Part shown: positions 1 to 8,126 of the stretch, piece by piece
How positions within the stretch are numbered: the first letter of the stretch is position 1
How the letters are laid out: each line of letters opens with the position of its first letter
Source of the DNA: Primorskyibacter flagellatus
GTDB taxonomy: Bacteria; Pseudomonadota; Alphaproteobacteria; Rhodobacterales; Rhodobacteraceae
NCBI RefSeq assembly: GCF_014638275.1
Contig: NZ_BMFJ01000004.1
Location: forward strand, 149,326-213,325
Length of the DNA stretch: 64,000 nt
Direction: 5' to 3'
Notes under the pieces: model-generated
The model's input: only the letters and a program-made list of their open reading frames with translations
Told to the model about the DNA's origin: nothing
Databases searched by the model: none
Position numbers and translations under genes: made by a program

Positions 1-371
1 ATGCCCTTGGGCTGGCAGGCCCCCGGCAGGGCGTATTCCTTGACGTTGGCGAGGTCGTCGCAGGGAATGGTTTCAAGGATCTCGGCCTTCCCAACAAGGT
101 CGGGGCCGGTGGCGGTGACGATGTCGAATTCCACGTCCCCTGTCCGCGCCATGCCCTCGGCCCGCGCCCACTGGTCGGGCACCTCGATGTCGAATGGGAT
201 GACCTCGGTCCCGCTGGCCTCGGCGAAGGGAAGGTAGAAGTACTCTTCCATCATGTTGCGCATCAGCCCGCCGGTGGTGGCGATGACGATCTCGTCCGCG
301 CGCACGGCCTGACCCACGGTCGCAACCGTCAGGGCCAGGGCAATCCCGGTCAGTTTTCTGGTCTGTTTCAT
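1..371 (-). CDS. ABC transporter substrate-binding protein, PotD-like (partial, 3' end outside window)
   Basis: Periplasmic solute-binding protein of the importer encoded by the next three minus-strand genes. The 123 visible codons begin with a classic signal peptide (Lys/Arg at residues 2-5, hydrophobic core, cleavage after VRA near residue 25), followed by mature sequence starting DEIVIATTGG. This resembles the bacterial extracellular solute-binding proteins of the spermidine/putrescine type (SBP_bac_8 group). The reading frame runs off the window at base 1, so the C-terminal two thirds are missing here. An in-frame ATG at 383 would add four residues (METR); the start at 371 gives the better signal peptide. 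The gene lies 48 bases after the PotC-like permease and is probably last in a potA-B-C-D type operon. The substrate is unknown; a polyamine or another small cation or amide is possible. Confidence 0.8.
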   Translation of the reverse strand, partial: MKQTRKLTGIALALTVATVGQAVRADEIVIATTGGLMRNMMEEYFYLPFAEASGTEVIPFDIEVPDQWARAEGMARTGDVEFDIVTATGPDLVGKAEILETIPCDDLANVKEYALPGACQPKG

Positions 372-419
372 CCTGGTCTCCATGTTGCTGTTTTCTTGGT
401 TTTGGTGGTGGATTGCGGA

Positions 420-1223
420 TCACCCGTCCGGGGACGATGCGGTCCGCGAGGCTGCCGCGTGTCGTAACAGGGCTGCGGCGAGAAGCACGAAAACAGAGAT
501 GCCGGTGAGCAGGACGGCGATGGCGGGGATGATCGGCGTCAGGTTCTGTTCGATGTCGTCGAACATCATCCGGGGCAGCGTCTTGTCCCGGATTCCGGCG
601 AGGAAGAAAGAGATCACCGGTTCGTCGAAAGACAGGATGAAGGCGAACAGTCCCCCCGACAGCACGTTCGGCAGCACCAGCGGAAGCGTCACCAGCCGGA
701 AGGCGTCGAAGCGCGAGGCGCCGCAGCTCATCGCCGCATCCTCCAGCGTCGGATCGACCGAACTCAGCGCCGCGGCCACGGTGAAGACAACGAAGGGCAT
801 GGCGATGACAGAATGCGCCAGCACATAGCCGAAGACGGTGCTCGACAGCCCGGTCTGCTTGAAAAACAGGTAGAGCGCCACGGCCAGCGCGATATGCGGC
901 ACCACGATCGGCGCGATCAGCATGCCCTGAAACAGCGTGCCGAGCCGCCCCGCCCCGCGCATCAGCGCATAGGTCGCCATGGTGCCGACAACCGAGGTGG
1001 TTACGGCGGTCAGAAGCGCGATCTTCAGCGAAAAGCCGGTGGCCTTCATCCAGCGGGAATTGCCGAAGAATTCTCCGAACCAGCCGAAGGTGAAGCCCTC
1101 GGGCGGGAAGGTCAGGTAATCGGGTTCGCTGAAGGCCATCGGCAGGATCACCACGATCGGCGCGAGGATGAAGATCAGCACCGCGTAGACATAGGCGTTC
1201 AGGAGGATTGCACGCGGGTTCAC
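420..1223 (-). CDS. ABC transporter permease, PotC-like
   Basis: Inner-membrane permease of a polyamine-type ABC importer, 267 residues, the usual length for PotC. It shows about six hydrophobic segments (roughly residues 8-30, 66-88, 98-121, 130-153, 185-205 and 233-254). The EAA loop that contacts the ATPase is visible at residues 161-181 (EDAAMSCGASRFDAF and onward). The start is GTG at 1223 and overlaps the stop of the upstream permease as GTGA, indicating translational coupling. It belongs to the potA-potB-potC-potD-like minus-strand operon. Family membership is clear; the transported compound is not determined by the sequence. Confidence 0.88.
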   Translation of the reverse strand: MNPRAILLNAYVYAVLIFILAPIVVILPMAFSEPDYLTFPPEGFTFGWFGEFFGNSRWMKATGFSLKIALLTAVTTSVVGTMATYALMRGAGRLGTLFQGMLIAPIVVPHIALAVALYLFFKQTGLSSTVFGYVLAHSVIAMPFVVFTVAAALSSVDPTLEDAAMSCGASRFDAFRLVTLPLVLPNVLSGGLFAFILSFDEPVISFFLAGIRDKTLPRMMFDDIEQNLTPIIPAIAVLLTGISVFVLLAAALLRHAAASRTASSPDG

Positions 1224-2089
1224 AGCTGACCTCCGAGCATCCGGTCGAAACGGAAGACCTTGCTGAAGACCAGCGTGATCGCGGTGACGAAGAGCGTCAG
1301 CACCCCGACCAGTGCGGCCGCGAAGGGCCAGTCGAGGAATTCCCGCAGCTGCTGCGAGATCAGCGTCGCGATCATCATCTCCTTGGGCGACCCGAGCAGC
1401 GCGGGCGTGATGAAATAGCCAAGCGCGGTCAGGAAGACGAGGATCACGCCGCCCAGCACTCCGGGCAGGGCCAGCGGCACCGTCACCTCGGCAAACCGGC
1501 GCAGCGGACCGGCCCCGCAGATCGCGGCGGCGCGGTCGTAATCGGACGGGATGTTGCGCAGGGCTCCGTAGATCGGCAGTACCATGAAGGGCAGCAGCAC
1601 ATGGGTCATCGCGACCACCACCGCCCCCTGCGTATACAGCAGCCGGATCGGTTCGGAGGTGATGCCGACCACCTGCAACAGGTCGTTCACGATGCCGTTC
1701 CGCTGCAGCAGAACCGCCCAGGCCGCCGTGCGGACAAGGACTGATGACCAGAAGGGCAGCAGCACGAAGGCGGTGATGAATACGGCCATCGGACCGGAGG
1801 AGCTGACCATCGCCATGGCCACCGGAAAGGCCATCAGCAGTGCCAGCACCGACACCAGAACGGCGATCCAGAGCGTGCGGAGCAGCACCTTGAAATACAG
1901 CGGATTGTCGAGGATTCGGACGTAGTTCGACAGGCCCGGCTCCGGTTCGGTCACCGACAGGGACAGCAGGCTGAGCAGCGGGTAGAGAAAGGCGAACCCG
2001 ATCAGCATGAAGAACGGGGCCATCAGCAGCAGGATTCCCGCCGAGGACAGCTGCCGCCCGTTCGGCTGGAAGAAGCCGGGCCGGGTCAT
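1220..2089 (-). CDS. ABC transporter permease, PotB-like
   Basis: Second inner-membrane permease of the importer, 289 residues from the ATG at 2089. That start overlaps the ATPase stop codon as ATGA, which is why I prefer it over the longer open frame that continues upstream inside the ATPase gene. An N-terminal membrane segment lies at about residues 17-45, followed by five more. The EAA loop is at about 186-208 (DRAAAICGAGPLRRF). It pairs with the PotC-like permease to form the transmembrane channel. The substrate is not predictable beyond the polyamine/opine/ferric type families. Confidence 0.88.
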   Translation of the reverse strand: MTRPGFFQPNGRQLSSAGILLLMAPFFMLIGFAFLYPLLSLLSLSVTEPEPGLSNYVRILDNPLYFKVLLRTLWIAVLVSVLALLMAFPVAMAMVSSSGPMAVFITAFVLLPFWSSVLVRTAAWAVLLQRNGIVNDLLQVVGITSEPIRLLYTQGAVVVAMTHVLLPFMVLPIYGALRNIPSDYDRAAAICGAGPLRRFAEVTVPLALPGVLGGVILVFLTALGYFITPALLGSPKEMMIATLISQQLREFLDWPFAAALVGVLTLFVTAITLVFSKVFRFDRMLGGQL

Positions 2090-3168
2090 GCGGCGGACTC
2101 CTCCGCGTAGACCAGCAGGGCGTCGGGTGGCAGGGTCAGGCCGATGCGCTCTCCGGGCGAGAGCCGCGGCAGCCCGGCCGAGGGAACCCGGGCGCGCAGT
2201 TCCGTCCCGTCGTCCAGCCGCGCGATGACCAGCGTTCCCGCCCCGGCATAGACGACCTCTGCCAGCGTCGCGCCAACCGACCCCGGCGCCTCCGCCGCGC
2301 CGACCTGCACCCGCTCCGGCCGGATCGCCAGGGTGGCGCGGCCATTGGCGGGGGTCGTCACGAAGGCACCGGGAGGCGGGGTGACGCGGTCCGACTGGCA
2401 CAGCATCATGGCGCTGCCGTCCCAGGCGGCGGGGATCATGTTCATCTCGCCGATGAACCCGGCGGCGAACAGGTTGGCGGGCCGTTCATACAGTTCGCGC
2501 GCCGGCGACATCTGTTGAATCCGTCCGCCGCGCAGGATCGCGATGCGGTCCGCCATGGTCAGCGCCTCACCCTGGTCGTGGGTAACGAAGACGACGGTGA
2601 TGCCCAGTTCGGAATGCAGCCGCTTGATTTCAAGCTGCATCTCCTCGCGCAGGTTCTTGTCCAGCGCGGAGAGCGGTTCGTCCATCAGCAACAGGCGCGG
2701 CTCATAGACGATGGCGCGGGCCAGGGCGACCCGCTGGCGCTGTCCGCCGGACAGCTGCGATGGCATCCGGTCGCCGTAGCCGCCAAGCCGAACGACCTCC
2801 AGCGCCTCCCCTGCCCGGCGGCGGCGCTCGGCCCGACCCATGCCGCGCATCTTCAGCGGGAAGGCCACGTTGTCGGCCACGGTCATGTGCGGGAACAGGG
2901 AATAATGCTGGAACACCATCCCGATGTTCCGCTTCTGCGGCGGCAGGCGGGTACAGTCGGTACCGTCGATCAGGACGGCGCCGCCGGTCGGCACCTCGAA
3001 TCCGGCAAGCATCATCAGCACGGTCGACTTGCCGGATCCGGACGGTCCGAGCAGGGCAAGGAACTCACCGCTCGGGATGTCGATCGACACGTTGTCGACG
3101 GCCTTGAGCAGGCCAAAGGATTTCTCCAGCCCCCTGATCGAGATCTCTGCGCCGCGACTGCCGGTCAT
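2086..3168 (-). CDS. ABC transporter ATP-binding protein, PotA-like
   Basis: Cytoplasmic ATPase that energises the importer, 360 residues. From the ATG at 3168: Walker A at 41-49 (GPSGSGKST), Q-loop FQHY near 87, signature LSGGQ at 139-143, Walker B and catalytic Glu at 159-164, and a C-terminal TOBE-type beta domain (about 280-355) typical of the PotA/MalK group. The ATG at 3168 is preceded by GGAGGA, a good ribosome site; a GTG 30 bases upstream is also open but has no such site. First gene of the operon. Its promoter region (3169-3547) is shared with the divergent dimethylformamidase-like gene and holds copies of the TGATATATCA-type palindrome, so the importer is probably part of the GntR regulon described here. 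Confidence 0.9.
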   Translation of the reverse strand: MTGSRGAEISIRGLEKSFGLLKAVDNVSIDIPSGEFLALLGPSGSGKSTVLMMLAGFEVPTGGAVLIDGTDCTRLPPQKRNIGMVFQHYSLFPHMTVADNVAFPLKMRGMGRAERRRRAGEALEVVRLGGYGDRMPSQLSGGQRQRVALARAIVYEPRLLLMDEPLSALDKNLREEMQLEIKRLHSELGITVVFVTHDQGEALTMADRIAILRGGRIQQMSPARELYERPANLFAAGFIGEMNMIPAAWDGSAMMLCQSDRVTPPPGAFVTTPANGRATLAIRPERVQVGAAEAPGSVGATLAEVVYAGAGTLVIARLDDGTELRARVPSAGLPRLSPGERIGLTLPPDALLVYAEESAA

Positions 3169-3215
3169 CCGTCCTCCGTTCCGTTTTTCGGGACTCACTT
3201 TCCGTTGACCGTATA

Positions 3216-3225
3216 TGATATACCA
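3216..3225. promoter_or_regulatory. TGATATATCA-type operator (8/10)
   Basis: TGATATACCA, inside the perfect odd palindrome at 3211-3223 and 48 bases upstream of the PotA-like start. It is intermediate between TGATATATCA and the TGGTATACCA form known for FadR-type (FCD) GntR regulators. Confidence 0.5.
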
Positions 3226-3242
3226 AATCGGGCAAGAATTTT

Positions 3243-3252
3243 TGATATTTCA
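3243..3252. promoter_or_regulatory. TGATATATCA-type operator (9/10)
   Basis: TGATATTTCA, 75 bases upstream of the PotA-like ATG. Together with the site at 3216 it forms a closely spaced tandem in front of the importer operon. Confidence 0.55.
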
Positions 3253-3459
3253 CCGGACAAATCTGCCTGAATGCCGTCATATCGGGCGAAGGCCACTCAA
3301 GATGCGCAGCACGGAACCGCGCAGTCCTTGCTTCTCATCGATTGTAAAATAAGGATCCAGATTGACCGAACCACGCGCCCGGGCCGATCACGGCACTGTC
3401 TGAAATTTCTTCAAGTATAAACCAGATCATCTTGACGTGCCCGATGAAACTGCGATTTC

Positions 3460-3469
3460 TGTTATATCA
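3460..3469. promoter_or_regulatory. TGATATATCA-type operator (9/10)
   Basis: TGTTATATCA, 78 bases upstream of the dimethylformamidase-like ATG, directly followed by TGATA so that the last five bases form the perfect palindrome TATCATGATA. Confidence 0.55.
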
Positions 3470-3547
3470 TGATACCGGCCTCGGGACGACTCGGAGACCG
3501 CCACGGCGGCCCGCCCACAGGCAGCACCCGCCCAGAAAGGACAGCAG

Positions 3548-5218
3548 ATGCCCCGATCCTCCTTCCGCTTTCCCGAAAACGGGCCCCACGCGATCCGGCC
3601 CTGGGCCGTGCGCAAGGGGCATCCCGACGAACATTTCCTCGCCGACTACCGTTACCATGCCCCGCGCGAGGATCCGGAACTGGCGGAGGTCTACGTCTAT
3701 ACGCCACGCATGTCCTACGACCCGGGCGAGACGGTGGAATTCCACGGCTCCTGCAATGCCGACACATGGTCGATCCAGATCTACCGCGACGGCCACAGGC
3801 CCGAGATGGCGCATGAGGCCTTCGACCTGCCCGGCGCGTTCTATCCCACCTCTGCCACCGCCTATGTCGATGGCTGCGACTGGCCCGTGGTGCACAGCTG
3901 GACCATCCCGAAGGACCAGCGCCCCGGCTTCTACCGCGTCGTGTCCACCTGCCTGCGCAAGTCCGGCGAACGCTTCGTGCAGCACCATTTCGTCGTCGTC
4001 CGCCCGACGAAGGAGACGCGGCAGGGAAAGATCCTCTTCATGCTCGCGACTGGAACCTGGACCTCCTACAACGACTGGGGCGGCGCGAACCACTATTTCG
4101 GCACCTACGGGCCGGAGAAGAACGAAGGCTCCCCGCATCTGTCGCTGCACCGCCCCTGGACGCGCGGGATGCTGTGGCTGCCCAAGGGCGCGGCGCGGAT
4201 CGCGCAGAACCGCATGCCCGAGATGAACGACCTGCCCGGCTACCCGTCCAAGGAATGGGGCTATTCGCACGGATTCGGGCAGTACTACGCCGCGGCGGGA
4301 TGGGCCCAGTTCGACCGGCATTTCGCCGTCTGGGCCGAATCCCAGGGCTTCGGCTTTGACATCATCACCCAGACCGACCTGCACTACCGGCCCGAGATAC
4401 TGGACGACTACGCCTGCCTGGTTACCGTCGGGCACGACGAATACTGGTCGTGGGACATGCGCAAGGCGGTCGAGGACTTTGTGGAACGCGGCGGCAACTT
4501 CTCCCGGTTCGGCGGCAACTTCCTCTGGCAGATCCGGCTGGAGAACGACGGCGCGCGGCAGGTCTGCTGGAAGGTCAAGGCCCCGGCCGAAGACCCGGTG
4601 CGCGACGATCCGGACCGCAAGCACACCCTGACCGCATCCTGGGAATCCGGCGGCGTGAACTGGCCCGGCGCTTCGACCGTCGGGGTGAATGGGTGTCACG
4701 GCATGTACGGAAGCTGGGGCGGCTTTGCCCCGCGCGGGTCACGCGGATTTACCGTGTACAGACCCGAACACTGGGCTTTCGAGGGCACCGACCTGCGCTA
4801 TGCCGACGTCTTCGGCGCGGAGGCCGGTATCTTCGGCTACGAGGTCGACGGCCTGAACTACACCTTCGAACGCGGCCTGCCCTACCCCGTCGCCGACCCC
4901 GGCGTGCCCGAGGGGATCGAGATCCTCGCCATGTCCCCGGCGGTGCTGTTCGAATACGAACACGAAGGACCGGGCTACAGGTATTACGTCCGCGACAGCG
5001 ACCTGCACGGGCTGGCCGAACTGGGACCGGACGACTACGCCACCAATCGCCGGGCGTATCAGTACGGCTCCGGCATGGTGACCGCCATGAAGCGCGGCAA
5101 CGGAGAGGTTCTGTGCGCCGGGTCCTGCGAATGGGTCATGGGCCTGACCCGGCGCGACCCGTTCACCGAAACCATCACCCGCAATGCGCTCGAAAAGTTC
5201 AGCGGTGCCTGGGACTAG
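3548..5218 (+). CDS. N,N-dimethylformamidase large (beta) subunit-like protein
   Basis: 556 residues related to the C-terminal region of the large subunit of N,N-dimethylformamidase (DMFA2_C type), a non-heme iron amidohydrolase. From memory of that family, the iron sits between two tyrosines and a glutamate with a histidine two residues before the Glu. Here the segment GHDEYW supplies His296 and Glu298, and YNDWGGANHY (from Tyr174) is a good candidate for one Tyr ligand. The protein is shorter than the described large subunits (about 760 residues), and no small-subunit gene lies nearby. No signal peptide, so cytoplasmic. The start at 3548 has AAAGGA upstream. It lies 33 bases before otnK and is probably cotranscribed with otnK and otnC. 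The substrate is likely an amide, not necessarily dimethylformamide. Confidence 0.72.
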   Translation: MPRSSFRFPENGPHAIRPWAVRKGHPDEHFLADYRYHAPREDPELAEVYVYTPRMSYDPGETVEFHGSCNADTWSIQIYRDGHRPEMAHEAFDLPGAFYPTSATAYVDGCDWPVVHSWTIPKDQRPGFYRVVSTCLRKSGERFVQHHFVVVRPTKETRQGKILFMLATGTWTSYNDWGGANHYFGTYGPEKNEGSPHLSLHRPWTRGMLWLPKGAARIAQNRMPEMNDLPGYPSKEWGYSHGFGQYYAAAGWAQFDRHFAVWAESQGFGFDIITQTDLHYRPEILDDYACLVTVGHDEYWSWDMRKAVEDFVERGGNFSRFGGNFLWQIRLENDGARQVCWKVKAPAEDPVRDDPDRKHTLTASWESGGVNWPGASTVGVNGCHGMYGSWGGFAPRGSRGFTVYRPEHWAFEGTDLRYADVFGAEAGIFGYEVDGLNYTFERGLPYPVADPGVPEGIEILAMSPAVLFEYEHEGPGYRYYVRDSDLHGLAELGPDDYATNRRAYQYGSGMVTAMKRGNGEVLCAGSCEWVMGLTRRDPFTETITRNALEKFSGAWD

Positions 5219-5251
5219 CCGCGGACCCGGGGGAGGGGAGCCAGCATCATC

Positions 5252-6514
5252 ATGACACCGTCCTATGGCGTCATTTCCGACGACTTCACCGGCGGCCTGC
5301 TGATCGCCAGCTACTTCGAGGAGGCGGGGCTGGAATGCCCGGTCTTCTTCGACCCCGCCGAGGCCATGGCCGCCGGCCCCCTGTCCGCGCCGATCGTGGT
5401 GATCGCCAGCCGCACCCGCCTGATCCCGGTGGAAGAGGCGCGGGCCGATCTGACCGCCGCGCTGGACGCGCTCGACGCGCTCGGCTGCGGGACGATCGCC
5501 TACAAGGCCTGCGCCAGCTTCGATTCGACCGAGGAGGGCAACATCGGACCCGCCGCCGACCTGCTGTCGGACCGCTACGATCAGGTGCCGCTGCTGCTGT
5601 CCGCCGGGTTCCCCGAATTCCGCTGCACCGTCGCCATGGGGCACCTCTTCTACCAGTCCGTCCTGGTGAACGAGAGCGTGAAGCGGTTCGACCCGGTGAC
5701 GCCGATGCCGGACCCGAACCTCGTCCGCTTCCTGTCGCGACAGACCCGCACGCCCCTCGGCCATGTCAGCCACCTTGAACTGGTGCAGGGCGAAGCCGTC
5801 GCCCGGCAGGCGCTGGAAGGCGAGGTGGCGAAGGGGCATCGCCATGTCTTGCTTGACTGCGCCGACGATCACGACGTCGAAATCAGCACCCTTCTCGCAC
5901 GGGGCGTCCGCGCGCTGGTGGTCAGCGATCCGCTTTGCGTCGCCGCCGGGCTGGACCGGGGCGCCGGACGCACCGGCACCGCCGCTCCGCCGCGCCACGC
6001 CGACGGTCCCGCCGCCGTACTGGTCGGCAGCGTGGGTCCCGTGGCCGAACAGCAGACCGCCGCCTTCGAAGCGCAGCATCCCGTCCTGCGTATCGACCTG
6101 ACCGCTGACGACACCGAAGAGGCGCAGATCGCCGCCGCGACGGACTGGGCGCGCAGCCATGTCGGGCAGCGCCCCTTTGCCGTCACCACCCTGTCCGACG
6201 AGACCGGGGTGAAGGCCGCGCAGGCCCGCTACGGCCGTCTTGGCGCCGCGCGTCGCGCCGAACGGCTGCTTTCCGGTCTGGCGGCGGCGCTGCACGGTGC
6301 GGGGGTGCGGCGGTTCATCGTGTCGGGCGGCGAAACCTCGGGCGCGGTGGTCGGCGCGCTTGGCATCCGCCGCGTCCGTCCCTTTGCGCGCGGCGCGCTC
6401 GGCGGCGGTTTTTGCGTGACCGAGGGCGCGGACCCGGTGTCCTTCTTCCTGAAATCCGGCAAGCTTGGCGCAATGGACGTGCTGCTCTCTGCGCTTGACG
6501 AAATGAAAGGCTGA
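5252..6514 (+). CDS. otnK: four-carbon acid sugar kinase (3-oxo-tetronate kinase family)
   Basis: 420-residue member of the OtnK (former DUF1537) family, whose characterised members phosphorylate 3-oxo-tetronates, erythronate or threonate at O4. The N-terminal acidic-acid binding motif ISDDFTGG (residues 8-15) and the C-terminal nucleotide-binding motif (VSGGETSGAVVGALG, then GGGF) are both present, so it looks intact. The gene is followed after two bases by the class II aldolase gene, the standard otnK-otnC pairing of acid-sugar catabolism. The usual partner dehydrogenase (OtnD or DenD type) is absent; the convergent SDR at 7167-7907 could fill that role. Exact substrate stereochemistry cannot be read from the sequence. 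Confidence 0.88.
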   Translation: MTPSYGVISDDFTGGLLIASYFEEAGLECPVFFDPAEAMAAGPLSAPIVVIASRTRLIPVEEARADLTAALDALDALGCGTIAYKACASFDSTEEGNIGPAADLLSDRYDQVPLLLSAGFPEFRCTVAMGHLFYQSVLVNESVKRFDPVTPMPDPNLVRFLSRQTRTPLGHVSHLELVQGEAVARQALEGEVAKGHRHVLLDCADDHDVEISTLLARGVRALVVSDPLCVAAGLDRGAGRTGTAAPPRHADGPAAVLVGSVGPVAEQQTAAFEAQHPVLRIDLTADDTEEAQIAAATDWARSHVGQRPFAVTTLSDETGVKAAQARYGRLGAARRAERLLSGLAAALHGAGVRRFIVSGGETSGAVVGALGIRRVRPFARGALGGGFCVTEGADPVSFFLKSGKLGAMDVLLSALDEMKG

Positions 6515-6516
6515 CC

Positions 6517-7170
6517 ATGACCGAAACGGAACTCCGGCAATCACTGGTCGACTACAGCCGCCTCTGCGTGACCCGCCAGCTGTCGAACGCGACGGCGGGG
6601 AATATCTCGGTGCGCTACGGCGAGGGCATGCTCATCACGCCGTCGGGGATCGACCCCGACCTCATGCAGGCCGACCAGATTGCCGAGGTCGCCTTCGACG
6701 GCAGTTTCCGCAGCAACTGGAAACCGTCGAGCGAATGGGCCCTGCACGCCGCGCTTTACAAGTCCCGGCCCGAAACGCAGGCGATCGTGCACGCGCATCC
6801 GACCTATTGCGTCGCGCTGTCCTGCCTGCGCGAACCGATCCCGCCGTTTCACTACATGGTGGCCAGCTGCGGCGGCAACGAAGTCCCCTGCGCCCCCTAC
6901 GCCCCCTTCGGTTCCCATGCCCTCGCCGATGCGGTGGCAGAGACCATGGGCACCACCTACCGCGCCTGTCTCATGGCGAACCACGGGATGATCGCCATCG
7001 GCGCCAGCCTTCGCAGCGCCTTCGGACTGACCGAAAAGCTCGAGGTGCTGGCACATCAGTACCAGCTCGCCCGCTCCGTCGGTACGCCCGTCCTGCTGAG
7101 CGATGAGGACATGGCGACCGTTCACGACTCCTACAGGACCTACGGCTACGGCAAGCCCTCGGCGACCTAG
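6517..7170 (+). CDS. otnC: class II aldolase/adducin family, 3-oxo-tetronate 4-phosphate decarboxylase type
   Basis: 217 residues of the zinc-dependent class II aldolase/adducin fold. Zinc ligands are visible as His92 and His94 (IVHAHP) and His156 in the ANHG motif; the substrate-binding NATAGNIS motif is near residue 22 and the acidic residue in SSEWALH near residue 70. In the OtnC group the enzyme decarboxylates 3-oxo-tetronate 4-phosphate to dihydroxyacetone phosphate; pairing with otnK two bases upstream supports this over a fuculose- or ribulose-phosphate aldolase role. The end overlaps the end of the convergent SDR gene by four bases. Confidence 0.85.
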   Translation: MTETELRQSLVDYSRLCVTRQLSNATAGNISVRYGEGMLITPSGIDPDLMQADQIAEVAFDGSFRSNWKPSSEWALHAALYKSRPETQAIVHAHPTYCVALSCLREPIPPFHYMVASCGGNEVPCAPYAPFGSHALADAVAETMGTTYRACLMANHGMIAIGASLRSAFGLTEKLEVLAHQYQLARSVGTPVLLSDEDMATVHDSYRTYGYGKPSAT

Positions 7171-7907
7171 GCGGGGCTGCGGGGGTTCCGCAGGCCGGCA
7201 GTTTCGCCGCCATCCACCGGGATCACCGCGCCGTTGACATAGCTCGACGCGTCCGAGATGAGCCAGGCGATGACCTCTCCGACTTCGGCCGGGTCCGCTA
7301 TGCGGCCCGCCGGGATGCGCAGTTCCAGCGTGCGGCGCTTCTGGTCGTCGGACAGAACCGCCCCCATCATCCGGGTGCCGATCTGGCCGGGGCAGACGGC
7401 GTTGAAGCGCACCAGATGCCCCAGCTCAAGCGCCAGCGACTGCGTCAGGCCGATCAGCGCCGCCTTGGACGCGGTGTATATCGCAAGGTTCTCCTCCCCC
7501 GCGCGACCCGCGACAGAGGAAATGTTGACCACCGACCCCCGCCCCGCGATCAGCCCGTCCAGCGCCAGCCGCGTCATCAGGAAGACAGAGCGCGCGTTCA
7601 CCTGCATCATCTCGTCCCAGTCCGCCAGCGTCGTCTCAGCGAAGACATGCCGCCGCCCCATGCCGGCGTTGTTCACCAGCCCTGTCAGTTTCCCCTGCCC
7701 CAGCTCCATCGCCCGGTCGACGATGGCGCGGCAGTCCGCCTCGACCGAAACATCGGCGGCGACATAGCTCAGCCCCTCGGTCTCCGCCGCAAGCCGTGCG
7801 CCTTCCTCCCGGTCGCGGCCTGCAATCAGGACGCGATGACCTGCCGCACACAGCAGCAGCGCCGCCGCGCGGCCGATTCCATGGGTTCCCCCTGTCACGA
7901 TGATCAT
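7167..7907 (-). CDS. short-chain dehydrogenase/reductase
   Basis: 246-residue classical SDR. The nucleotide motif TGGTHGIG is at residues 5-12, NNAG at 79-82, catalytic Ser near 130 and the YTASK motif with Tyr144 and Lys148, so the enzyme should be active. ARD-like residues after beta-2 (AGRDREE) are compatible with NADP. It is transcribed alone on the minus strand from the divergent promoter region shared with the acylase gene, which holds two TGATATATCA-type sites. Within the regulon it may oxidise a hydroxy-acid to the 3-oxo-tetronate used by OtnK/OtnC; that is inference. Confidence 0.87.
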   Translation of the reverse strand: MIIVTGGTHGIGRAAALLLCAAGHRVLIAGRDREEGARLAAETEGLSYVAADVSVEADCRAIVDRAMELGQGKLTGLVNNAGMGRRHVFAETTLADWDEMMQVNARSVFLMTRLALDGLIAGRGSVVNISSVAGRAGEENLAIYTASKAALIGLTQSLALELGHLVRFNAVCPGQIGTRMMGAVLSDDQKRRTLELRIPAGRIADPAEVGEVIAWLISDASSYVNGAVIPVDGGETAGLRNPRSPA

Positions 7908-7982
7908 TCTGCCTGCTCCCCTTGGACCCGAACCGGCCGCGGGGCGGCCCCTGGCCCCGAAACCCGGCGTTTTTCAGCAAGA

Positions 7983-7992
7983 TAATATATCA
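7983..7992. promoter_or_regulatory. TGATATATCA-type operator (9/10)
   Basis: TAATATATCA, 76 bases upstream of the SDR start. The surrounding intergenic region (7908-8126, 219 bases) is otherwise unremarkable and AT-rich. Confidence 0.55.
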
Positions 7993-8100
7993 AGTATGCC
8001 AAAGATTCAGCCAAATCTCATGCAAAACACTCTCTCTCTATCGCAAAACCGGGTAGTTGACCGAATTTTTGCCCTATGCGGTTCGATTTCCCCGTGTTTA

Positions 8101-8110
8101 TGATATATCC
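8101..8110. promoter_or_regulatory. TGATATATCA-type operator (9/10)
   Basis: TGATATATCC, only 16 bases upstream of the acylase ATG, so it probably covers the transcription start or -10 region. TTCGAT (8082-8087) and TATCCA (8105-8110) at 17-base spacing could form a weak promoter overlapping it. Confidence 0.55.
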
Positions 8111-8126
8111 ATAGACAAGGACACAG

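Larger units (their letters stand above)
3169..3547. promoter_or_regulatory. divergent promoter region between the PotA-like ATPase and the dimethylformamidase-like gene
   Basis: A 379-base stretch without a gene and clearly more AT-rich than the flanks. It holds three matches to the TGATATATCA palindrome (3216-3225, 3243-3252, 3460-3469). The first lies inside an odd perfect palindrome GTATAT-G-ATATAC at 3211-3223. The third abuts an inverted half site, making the perfect palindrome TATCATGATA at 3465-3474. Two sites lie on the PotA side and one on the plus-strand side, as expected for operators serving both directions. A TTGACG at 3432-3437 might be a -35 for the plus-strand gene, but no convincing -10 follows at normal spacing. 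Confidence 0.55.

Noticed and set aside
1213..1227. Fifteen-base match GCGGGTTCACAGCTG to the left side of the parS-like palindrome
   Set aside because: The right half is absent and the match lies across the start codon of the PotC-like gene. I regard it as chance.
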